From positions 1-29,576 of the forward strand of contig JBAYVQ010000003.1 of NCBI GenBank assembly GCA_041674565.1: 29,576 nt of DNA, read 5' to 3'. Source of the stretch: CALMFT01 sp041674565. GTDB lineage: Bacteria; Patescibacteriota; Gracilibacteria; Absconditabacterales; Absconditicoccaceae. The position numbers and the translations under genes were made by a program. Of the stretch, positions 19,825 to 29,576 are shown one piece after another. The notes under the pieces are model-generated. The model did not search any database, was not told the DNA's origin, and saw nothing but the letters and a program-made list of their open reading frames with translations. Numbering within the stretch: the stretch's first letter is position 1; each line of letters begins with the position of its first letter.

Positions 19825-21081
19825 ATGCCTACTTCAAGAGATCAACTGATAGCGATATTACGCACTTTGGAACCATATCGGCCGCTGGCGCATGGTCTGG
19901 GTGTTTTTGTGCAAAGTAAATATGCTGATGAGATTATGATACATAAGTTGGGTGGATTTGTTCAAGAAGCTATCGCTGCTATCAGATTATCTTCTGTTTC
20001 TGAGAAACAACGCAATACCACTCATCTCCACAAACAAGCTGAGCTCAAGAAACAACAAGATCTTGATGAAGCCGAAGATCTCTTGGCTTGATTGGCTGGA
20101 TTGGGAGAAGAAAAGCTGGAGCAAAATCAGATTGACAGCAATACTGATAAGATTGTAGATCCCAACGAATTACGCAATCTTGTCCCGGATTTGACAAGCA
20201 AAGAACGGAAAAAACTTGCTCAAGACCTGTCTTCATCTCCAGAAGTGCAAACTACTATGCTGGAGAGTTGCAATAAGATATACGCTGATGTTTCGCTCAA
20301 GATAATGAACTGAGAGGTATTGACCAAAGAGGATATCGAGCTTTTCCAGCTTTCTGTTTATATGTTGGGTAAAAATACGAACATCGTCATTGATGGTATT
20401 ATTACTCCTGGTAAACTCACTGAACAGTTGATCAAGGAGATCAACCCAGAGTACTTTAGAGTCGGGTCGTTGATACAATGGTTTGGTCCCGATTGCAAGA
20501 TTGATATCAATGCCTTGTGGTTGGCCAGATCGGTAGAAGAGAGGACTCTTATTTTTGAAAAAGTGCAAGAGTATCGTGAGATACTTATCCGTCTCCATGC
20601 TGAACCAGAGGATATGGGCAAGACTTTGTACAATGTTTTTGTACAAGGTATCAATTCGCGTGGAAAATTTGATGATAAGGAGCGATTTGATGATCTGGAT
20701 GCCCGTATCCGCAAAGCTCAGTCGCAGCTAGAAAAACAACAAGAAGCGAAAGCAAAACAAAAGGCTTTCCAGGAAAAACAGCAGCTTATTCTTTCCATCG
20801 AGAAAAGCATTCCTACTTTAAATGAACAATTACTGCAACTAGGCAAGGACCTGGAAAATAAACAAAACCAGTATGCAACAATATATCAAGAGTTTGCTAC
20901 GGTACTCAAAGAAAATAATACCTTTTGGGAAAAGGCAAAAGCGGTATCGCCTTATTTGTTAGCTGCCGCTACGTGACCGATTGGGCCATTGATACTGACT
21001 CTGCGCAGTAAGACATCTCTTAGCCCCAATGAGATGCAGCAGTTGGTGCTCTATGAGAAGCTTGCACAAAAATATAATTAG
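19825..21081 (+). CDS. N-terminal part of a giant helical protein, ended by TAG
   Basis: The protein has 418 residues, from ATG 19825 to TAG 21079. There is no signal peptide. TGA is glycine at 20089, 20311 and 20974. After a start rich in Leu/Ala helices (DQLIAILRTLEPYRPLAHGL), much of the chain is predicted coiled coil (RIRKAQSQLEKQQEAKAKQK, then QQLILSIEKSIPTLNEQLLQ). A hydrophobic stretch sits near the end (VSPYLLAAATGPIGPLILTL). The same frame stays open after the TAG, first with 24 codons of similar coiled-coil sequence, then with the next gene. I therefore suspect this is the N-terminus of a single giant protein, split by a nonsense change, an assembly error or readthrough. A true separate gene remains possible. 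Confidence 0.72.
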
Positions 21082-21153
21082 ATAGTCCAACTCCAAAACA
21101 CGATAAAGAAAGCACGTAGTACCATAGAACAAAAGGCAAAACAACAACAATGT

Positions 21154-24100
21154 TTGTATTATGAAATATTGAGAGATAGTGGTAAAAGAGCAGTGGCAGA
21201 GCAAGCCCTCATCAATCTTATAAACCAATATGGAGACCCTATCAGGAAACAGTATGCTGCAGATGTGCAATTGTATATGCAAGATGCTAGTGAAATAAAC
21301 CAGGCACTGTTTATGGCAAATAAAGCTAAGCTCAATGCTATTGTTCAACAAAAAAATAGAGCTATTGATATTACTCAGCAATTGATGACGGGAGAGAAGC
21401 CACAATGGTGAATGATGGACGTCGCTGGCCTGCAATATCTACCTCAAGATGACATATGATGAATAATCTGAAATGAATGACTGCAGCAAGCAAACATGAT
21501 GGGCGAGATGGTTGCCGTCAGGGATAATACTGCCAATGTGAGAATCATACAAACTCAAGAGCTAGTGACAGAGCAGGGCAATCGTATGCATAGCATGGGT
21601 CTCAAGAAATGATATGAGACTGTATGATGAACAACGTCAACGCAGGGCAATATATTGTATGCGCAGTATCAGGTAGCTACAAACCAATTCAAAACTCTCA
21701 CATTGCCTGGTATGGGTTCTATCAATGTGAAAATAGATCCAGGCTTATATAATCAGATTATTTCTTTTTCTGAAAAAGGTAAGCAACTTACTTTTGATCC
21801 TATATACAATCCAGCCTTGCAGTGTTTTGAAATCAACTCTTCAAACGTATTTATTACGCGAGTAGATAAGCAGTGAACGGTTGCTTACCAAGCTCGACCT
21901 GGCATATGAGAGCCTATCAATTATATCACCAAAAAAGAGTATCAGTCATTGCTTCAAGTCAAGAAGTGATTGACCGGCTTGGTGACAGAGCAAGCTCCTA
22001 TCATGGAGGTATTGTCTTATCAAGAACAACTACAACAGGTTGCCGCACCGATTCAGCAACTCGCACAACTGTATAGCCAAACACCTGGTGATGCTTTGCT
22101 CAGTGATACCGTTATACGCGATCTTACCAAACCTGGCGGGCTCAAGGACCAGCTCGCTAGTCTGAAAATGTTGCTAGCAAAACACGGTTCTTATCAGACT
22201 ATCATCGCTGAACTCAAACAAAATAGATCTGGTGTATATGATCAGTACGAACAACAACTGTATGCTGTCGAGCGTATGCTCCAATGATTACCATGATTTG
22301 TGACACAGATTGATTGATTATTGAATTATAGTATCTGGGAGCACGCTGATGCAAGGACACTAAAAGAGTTTGCTATCACTATGGTTGCGATAATTGGCTG
22401 AGTGCTACTGGCTGTCGCTACTGGTGGTATGGCATCTGGCGTATCCGCTATGGTTGTCTCTGCCGCTGCTGGTAGTTTGGGATGAATGGTCTCTTCAAGA
22501 TTAGCTCAGGATACTTTTGCCTCGATGACTGATACTTGAGGTCTCACCAATGACCTTCATACCGATATCGGTAAGTGTATGTCGGGACAAGCGAAATGGG
22601 AAGATGTGCTGCCAAATGTTGCCATGGAATTTGCGCAGGGCACAGCCACTACCTTGATGTTTATGTGAGCATGAAGAATAATCTGACAACAATTGGAGAA
22701 ATTTGTTACAGCAAATGCAGGTGTGGTCAGTCGAGAAGTAAAAGTTGCGTATCGTACGCGAAAAGCTATATCAAAACTCAATGATAACGAGATCCAACTT
22801 TTGGAGAAAAAATGATTTGGTAAGTTTGTTATCAAGCTCCAGGGTGAGATGAAGGAAGAATTTGCTCAGGAATGAGCTCAACAAACCTGAGAAAAATGAT
22901 GAAATGCTGTATGATCTGCTTTGGATAAAGTTTTTGGTGTTGGTTCGTGATTGTGATCAGGCATAGGAGCTTTGATAAGTATCATTACTTCTATTGGAGG
23001 TAAGACACAGTACCGCGCTGGCAAGGTAGACGTGTTTATGGAATGACATGATACACAAACCAATGCTACTACGGTCAGCTACAAATGAGATGCAGATCAG
23101 CTGAGATCTATGCTGCAAGCAAATTTTGATGAGAATGGGTATGTATTTGATGGAGTGGATCCTAGTGGCAATTTGGTATATTCAAAACTTGATGGCGGCA
23201 AGGCACATAGGATTATTTTTACTGCTACGCAAGAATCTAGCACGATCAAAGAGATTGATTTGCCTACCCATGGGCAGATATACGGCATCACTTTTGATGG
23301 AGAGCGTACAAGCAGTGATGAACCAAATACTTACCATTATACATATGAAAATTTAGCAGTATGAAATAATAATCTGACCACCTATCTTGCAAGGAATGGG
23401 ATAGTGATTGTAGATGGTATCGCAGAAGATGGATCGTTTATTGCCTTGGCAAGAAATGGAGAGAAAATTGTCTTCAATCAAAAACCAGTTGAACAAATTG
23501 TATCAAATCCAGATTCTCCACTGCTGACCGAGGCCACAACTGATGTGACAGAAACGGTGCCGTGAGCTCCAGTTGATGTAGATCAAAAAACAGCCAGCGA
23601 TCTTGGTACTGATGTAGGAGTGGATACGGAGCAAATTATCGCTGCGGATCAAAAACAAATAGATGAAGGATTGACAGAACTAGAACAAGAACTTGATGCA
23701 CTTATCCAAGATGAAAAGAGTATCCAGAGTTCTTTGGGGCGTATTGTCCAATCTCTGCGTAACCAGTTGCAGCGTGCGAAGTGATTTGCTGAGTCCGTGC
23801 AGCAAAACCCCTTATTGGCTCTACATACCAATATAGTCAGATTATATCAACTTATTTCCAAGAGATCTCCTGAAATGTGGGCTAGATCAATCAGCTCGGA
23901 TCATCTGAGAGAGTTGTCTACTATGTGTAGCGGATTTATTGTAGAGTATGGATTGGTGCTGGGTCCTCTTGTATGAATCGTTGCTATTGTTACTTCGTTG
24001 AGTTCCAAACTGCAAGTGATTACGCAGATGAAGTTGCAGCAACATATGCAAAATAAATTAGATAAACTAGAAAATATTCAGTTGCCTACAGATAAATATG

Positions 24101-27100
24101 GTAAGCCTGTATATCAGACGGATGCTGGCGTGGAATTGACGTCTACGCAGGCTGTTGATGTGTATAAGAAGAATCTGTTATTGGCCAATCGTATTCTATC
24201 TGCCATCCCAGGGGCTGTTTTTCTTATCAAGACGTCATTTCATCTCAATTCTACGATGCTGCTTCCTTCCGATGTGGACGTAGCGTTGAATTATGAAACA
24301 GGAAAGCAGTTAGTGGAATACTTGATATCTGGAGATGTGATACCAGAGACGGATGGTCTTGTATTTGAAGATGTCTCCAAGCATCCTGCGCAAGAGATAC
24401 CACTTACAGACCATAAGAAACTGTTGGCTGCGTGTGAAGCAGGAACTTTGAGGATAGCATACAATACTCATATTGATGGAGTGACTATTGAACACGAACT
24501 ATTTGTAGAAAATACTGGTAAATCGCCCCAGATAGATGATAAAAATAAATGATTGGCAGTTTTTGATACACAAGGCAAGCCTTTGGATACTGTGATGGTA
24601 GATGTAGATGGAGTGATGGTACCACATCTGGGCGAGAAGACTGCCATTAAGTATCTGTCTGAACTTGTAAATAGATGATTTGATCAGCTGATGGACGGAT
24701 CCGATACCAAGGGTAAGTTCTTCAAAAGATTGAGGGATTTGTGAGATACCAAAAATACACTTGGTTATCTCAATGCAGTCAATGTATTCATCAACAATAT
24801 TAGATCTTGGGTGGAAAATAAGATAGGATTCAAGAGGTGAGATGAATACCAAAAACAAATATCAGAGCTCAAGAAGTCTGGTAAATTTAAGATGTTGTTT
24901 GATTATATTCCTGCGAATCATCCTGCATTGAACTCTCCAGTACAGCTAAATAGAGACTTGGATAAAGATATTTATAATCTGAATGAGCAGTGTATGTCTA
25001 TGCTGCGCAGTGGCGATGCAAAATTACTTGGTTCTACGTTGTTGCGAGTAGAGCAATTGCTCAGAGATGAGACAGCGAGCCTTGATCAGCTTGTACATTT
25101 GGCTGCGCTGAAGTTGTTTATAGTGACCAATGCTCCTGACCTGCAAAGCAATGGGAATGCAGATGCAATGAAAATAGCTACTGAGCATGATCCACTAGTA
25201 TTACACAACGCTGCTATTACCGATGATAATATCAGGTTATCAAACATAAGACAACAGTTGTGAATGAGTGAGGATCAAGAATTGACTCAAGAGCAAGAAC
25301 AGGCTTTACTTGCTGCACACTATTATAACCCCAAATGACAATGAGTATATGGATACGACAAAAGGATACTCATTGAGAAGGCTTGGATAGCTACGGGTAG
25401 ATATGAAATCGAAGTCGTTGATGGCGCCCCAAGAGTGAGGCTGGACGAAGCAGGTAATCTTGTCTTGAGGCAGACTGCTGACGGTGTTGCTACAACGGAT
25501 TTGATATTTATGCAACAAGCGAAAGACCTTATTAGATCTGGTTTGTTGGGTATGCCAAATCCTGCCAAAGAATTATCACCTACTGTTGTACAAGAGGCGA
25601 GAGATGTCCTAGCTGGTCAAGAATACACGGAATTGTCACAGGAGTTGCTTTTGTCCCTAGTGCCACCTAGAGTATATGAAGTCGCAAGTAATCCCGACAA
25701 TGTTCGTGTGATGCAATATCGCAATACAAATGGAGAAATATCGCTTATTGTATATGAGCAAGACTCGCCAAAGGCTTTGACTGACGAAGCTGCATACGCT
25801 CAGCGACAAGCTGATATTGCGGCTGCTAGAGCTCAAGGAAAAAAAACTTTACCAAAAGCGCCGCCAGGAGTTGATAGATTGCATGCAAAATTTGAGACAG
25901 TATTCAATAAAGGGAAGTTAACTTTTCAGGATAGAATCCTCATGTCTTGCAAGCTTTCCCTCTTGTCAAATACTCCTCAGACTTTGTCTGTTGTAGAGTT
26001 TGACGGCGAATCACATCAGTGAATAGGGCAGGATTTTTATACCGCAACTTTACCAGATATTGCAAAACAACTTGATTTGAGATTTGTCGTTGGTCAAAAT
26101 AGCGATTCTAATATTTCATTCTTCAAAGATATTCTGTGAAGATATTCTCGTGATCAGATAAAGCCTGAATATAGAGATATGTTTGCTGGCTCTGGTTCAG
26201 ATAGTTTATTTACTATCCAATTTTTGTACCAAGAAGATGTAGCAAAGTATGTTGATGAGAAATACATTAGAAAGGTAGATCAGGATTCTGATAGTCAAAA
26301 AGAAATTATTGTTAGCGAGTTTGCGACGGCATTGATGGGTAATGTTATATTTTCACAACAGGTTGAATCCTTAGGGGATGAACTATTGATTCAAGGTATC
26401 GTAGCAAAGTATTTTACTGCTTGACCAACGAAATTATCTGATACTTATGCCACTATATCGGCACAGGCTCTGCGCAACATCGTGCAATTGAAACAAGACG
26501 GTTTAATAAATGATGATAATGAGGTCCTAGTGATTGCGATTGCTCATATTGATCCTACTTTATTTGGAGATGTTGGTATATGAGACATGAGAGATATTAT
26601 TATGAATGCGGATTCTCAGAAACTGAAAGAGTTTATTGCTGCTCAACAACAACTATTGGAGCAATGAAAAAAACTCAGAAGACGAGTATTACAAAATATT
26701 GACAGAGATAAGTTAAATCTTGATGACGAAGCTCTTGAGAAATTGAATATATGTGACCAGCTTTGATATGACGTAGATCATCAAAAACTTCAGAACATAC
26801 CTGTTACGCATTTGCAATTTTTCTTGCGACATAGAGATATTTTTACAAGTCAGTCCATTATCTTTGAGTATTCGAGATCTCACTATCTCAAGGATGTAGC
26901 ATCTATTGTGCAGGGACTTATTGATAGCTGAAAATTTGCTGCAATAAGAAGTGTATATTTCACTGCCAACCCGAACGCTACTGGTCGAGAAGGTGCGTAT
27001 GAGCTGCTGAAGAGTTATGCTAATACAACAAAATTTGTTGAGGACGTAGACTGAGTTCGCAACGAGTGTTCTCCGTTATACTACATAATGCAATCTTATA

Positions 27101-29576
27101 TCGTAAGTACGAACACAAATGAATGAGGTTTCTCTCAGATAAAACAACTAAATAATTTGTACGACGCTGTATTACGCGGAGATATCGACAGCTACCTTTC
27201 CTCCATTACAGATCCTGATTACCTAATGCAGATAGAGTCGCATTTTGATGCTCTGGCTGTTTTGTTCCCGACTATCTCACAATCTGCTTATTACAAGGCT
27301 TGTAAAACATTACGCCCTATATTTTGAACCAACCAAAATATAGACATTCATTTTATGCATCAAGCATATGTGGCCTTGCAGAACTGAACCATTGATGTAT
27401 TCATACAATCTTTGCGTGATATTCAAAAACAAATAGCTTTTGCTAACGCTTTTGGTCAGATTATTTTTTTATTTGACATACAAAAATCTCGACACTATGC
27501 AGTATACCAACGTATGCAGGCTATATACCCTCCAGACTCCATTGCAAGTAGATTTGTCCGTACTTTCGATAAAGGACCGACTTCTAATGTGCTATTGGAG
27601 TTAGCAATAGAGGAAGGAAAACATAAAGATCGGTCAAACAATAGTTATGATGGTGTCCAAATTGAGAGAGAAATAGAGTACGACTCCATAAATCAACTTG
27701 CTGTTGATCAAACCGATGATGTTGGTGTTATCAAGTTGCGATTTACTTATACTGAGCAGTTTGAGAGCAATCCATTGAGTGATATGGGGGCACTGGAAGA
27801 TCAGGTTGTGCACGATGTAAAGATGATCATGGTGCAATATGGAGTGCGTTTTGATACTGCCTTTTTCTTGTATAGGATGGAGTTCTTGAAGCGCAATAAG
27901 AGCTTGTATTTTACTCCTAGTGATAATGCAAATTTAGAAAAATTTATGCAAGAACAGAGTTACGATCCCTCCCGTCTTTCTGCGGATGAGTTGATAGCAC
28001 TAAGGCAATATCAGACTGGATATATTGGCAACATCAATAATTTGCTAAGGTTTAATCGCTGAAATCCTAATCAACAAAATATTGCCAGGATATTGATACC
28101 AAAACTGAAATCGGCTTTGCAGAAAAACACCATCCAAAAAGAAACCACTCTGTATAGATTGTTATATGGTGATTGATTGGGTGTTGTGTCTTCTTTGCAG
28201 GAGGGGGATACTTTTGTTGATGATGGGTTCGTATCCACATCTTTTACAGACTCGTTTCAAAAAAAGCAATCAAAAGTATATAAGGAGTCCGTTATACTCA
28301 AGATATCCGCTCCTGTTGGTACGCCGTATGCTCTTCTAGATCAACATTTTTCTGGATGATCTACTATAGCGTGATTCTTTGAGGATCGCTATGATTACAC
28401 TGGTCAGGAAGAGGTTGTGCTGTGACCTTGACATACGTTTACTGTGAAGCGTATTTCGAAGAACGAAGAATGAGTAACTGTGTACGAAGTAGAGCTATGA
28501 TCAAATCAGACATGAACAAACAGTATTCCATCGCCTTCTGATTGATGAAATGATAATCCTACTCAAGATCGCACTCCAGATAGCCCCACTGGATGATCAG
28601 ACATTGCACCACCGCAAACAGAGCAAACCTCATTAAGTCCAAATCAACCATTATTTGATAATCTGAAATGATATACTGATGCGGGATATATATTTGTCAA
28701 AGAGTATGCCAACATGGGTCCTGCTTGATGCAAGAGGATCGAGATAACAAAAGATGGCAAGAGTACATATCTTGTCCAGATGAATGGAAATATTATTTTT
28801 GAATCATCAAACAAACTGCTTATACAAAATGGAGATGGAGATGCTACTATGGTAGTGCTAGAGCCAGTTGGGACTTGAGGAACTAATCATATAACTATCA
28901 TTGGTCGTGATGGTACTATTGTGCTGCAGCAAACAGGAGCATTTATGGATCAAGGTATAGGATTGTATGGTATCGGGGAGGTGATAAATGAAGAGTGAGA
29001 TATGCAGTGAACTGCTTATGATGCGAGATGAAATAAACTGAATCCAGAAGGATATCAACTGTGGTCCATAGATTCATCTTCAAAGCTAGAGTTGGGCGGC
29101 AATGTGTATACGACTATACGATTTGAGCGCAGGAACCAGGAAGATATCTCAGAATATCTCAAATGAATACGAAATAAAAATGAACAAAAGCGAGAGTTTC
29201 CACCCATCTATCCAGATATTGATTTACGTAAGAATGGATCAGTCGAATTAACAGATACTGAATGAAAGATTCGTCTCACTGCTATAGGTAAAGCGCAGGA
29301 CGGCGCTGAGGAGACCATAGTCGCCGCTCCTACTTACTTCAACTGAGACAAGAAAAACATATTTAAATTTACTACAGAACAAGCTACCGCTCATTCAGAT
29401 CTCGTGACTCAGGTAGAGAAAGACCCTGCCAATACTGACTTAAGGATAAAGGCGAAACAAGAGATATTGGATACTCTGAAGGCGAAGTGAGTTGATCTTC
29501 CAGAATGATTTGTGATAGAGGACGCTTTCTTGGATGCAATTATCAAAGCTCATGAGATCGCATGATGAGAAGGTGA
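21154..29576 (+). CDS. Giant multidomain protein with an ADP-ribosyltransferase domain, 3' truncated
   Basis: About 2807 residues are visible and the frame is still open at the window edge. The only stop after 19825 is TAG 21079; TTG 21154 is the first plausible start after it, with no ribosome binding site. Dozens of TGA glycines occur. In order: helical region; Gly/Ala-rich hydrophobic segment (about 22370-22500) and a second near 22930-23010; a beta-rich part (about 23090-23480); an acidic coiled-coil stretch (LTELEQELDALIQDEKSIQS); a degenerate nucleotidyltransferase-like motif (24241-24290); long alpha-helical regions (24560-27990); an ADP-ribosyltransferase domain (about 27985-28460); a Pro/Ser/Thr/Gly linker (about 28498-28660); then further beta-rich sequence. 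The architecture resembles polymorphic-toxin or effector proteins, but I recognise only the ART domain with confidence. No export signal is visible, so transport, if any, would use a dedicated system. Confidence 0.82.
27985..28460 (+). other. Mono-ADP-ribosyltransferase (ART) toxin-type domain
   Basis: This is a domain inside the giant protein, not a separate gene. It has the order of the VIP2/C3/iota group, which transfers ADP-ribose from NAD+ to a target protein. A leading helix, ALRQYQTGYIGNINNLLR, corresponds to the family's Y-T-x-x-x-Y-x-x-I-N-x-x-L-R. The NAD-binding Arg is in TTLYRLLYGD (Arg codon 28156). The STS motif is in EGDTFVDDGFVSTSF (28234-28242). The catalytic loop TGQEEVVLGPGHTFTV has Q-x-E, with the catalytic Glu at codon 28411. 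Q-x-E is seen in C3-like enzymes that modify Asn, Gln or other non-Arg sites, whereas E-x-E marks Arg modifiers. The usual Gly after the Arg is Leu here. Three TGA glycines lie between the Arg and the Glu, so a standard-code reading would miss the domain. Confidence 0.82.

Overview
**Organism.** TGA does not end genes in this window. Read with the standard code, almost every gene breaks into short pieces. Read with TGA as glycine, the pieces join in one frame into complete, recognisable proteins that end at TAA or TAG. The reassigned codons fall on invariant glycines: two in the Walker A loop of a VirD4/TraG-like ATPase, the Gly-Gly before RIEDTD in glutamyl-tRNA synthetase, and the Gly before LLLN in uracil-DNA glycosylase. 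TGG still serves as Trp. This is genetic code 25, known from Absconditabacteria (SR1) and Gracilibacteria (BD1-5), so the window is a genome fragment of one of these two lineages. Their cultivated or imaged members include predators and epibionts of other bacteria. I cannot tell which of the two it is.

**Left part (1-9282, + strand).** The tail of a lysine-rich protein ends at a terminator. Then come two tandem membrane proteins that look like diverged paralogues, and a membrane-anchored GH73-type peptidoglycan hydrolase with its own terminator. A consensus promoter then leads into a 1122-residue VirD4/TraG-like ATPase, followed by a membrane protein with a long helical region. Together this looks like an envelope or secretion module.

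**Middle (9277-15882, - strand).** Seven closely packed genes: a winged-helix protein, a SixA-like phosphatase, ung, an unknown gene, gltX, an ABC exporter half-transporter and a ProXp/YbaK-like prolyl-tRNA editing protein. The last gene meets the + strand module tail to tail, sharing a CTATAG double stop. Next (16001-19606, - strand) is a 1201-residue polytopic membrane protein ending at its own terminator.

**Right part (19825-29576, + strand).** A promoter reads into an enormous, mostly helical protein that runs out of the window. Its frame is open for about 3250 codons except for one TAG at 21079. Near its distal end is an ADP-ribosyltransferase domain with an R / STS / Q-x-E triad, followed by a Pro/Ser/Gly-rich linker. 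A giant protein with a mono-ART domain, in a lineage with predatory members and in the same window as a VirD4-like ATPase and a peptidoglycan hydrolase, is the best candidate here for an undescribed host- or prey-directed effector. The functional link between these parts is inference.

**Not found.** I saw no tRNA, rRNA, CRISPR array or insertion sequence. No clear AGGAGG-type ribosome binding site precedes the chosen starts.
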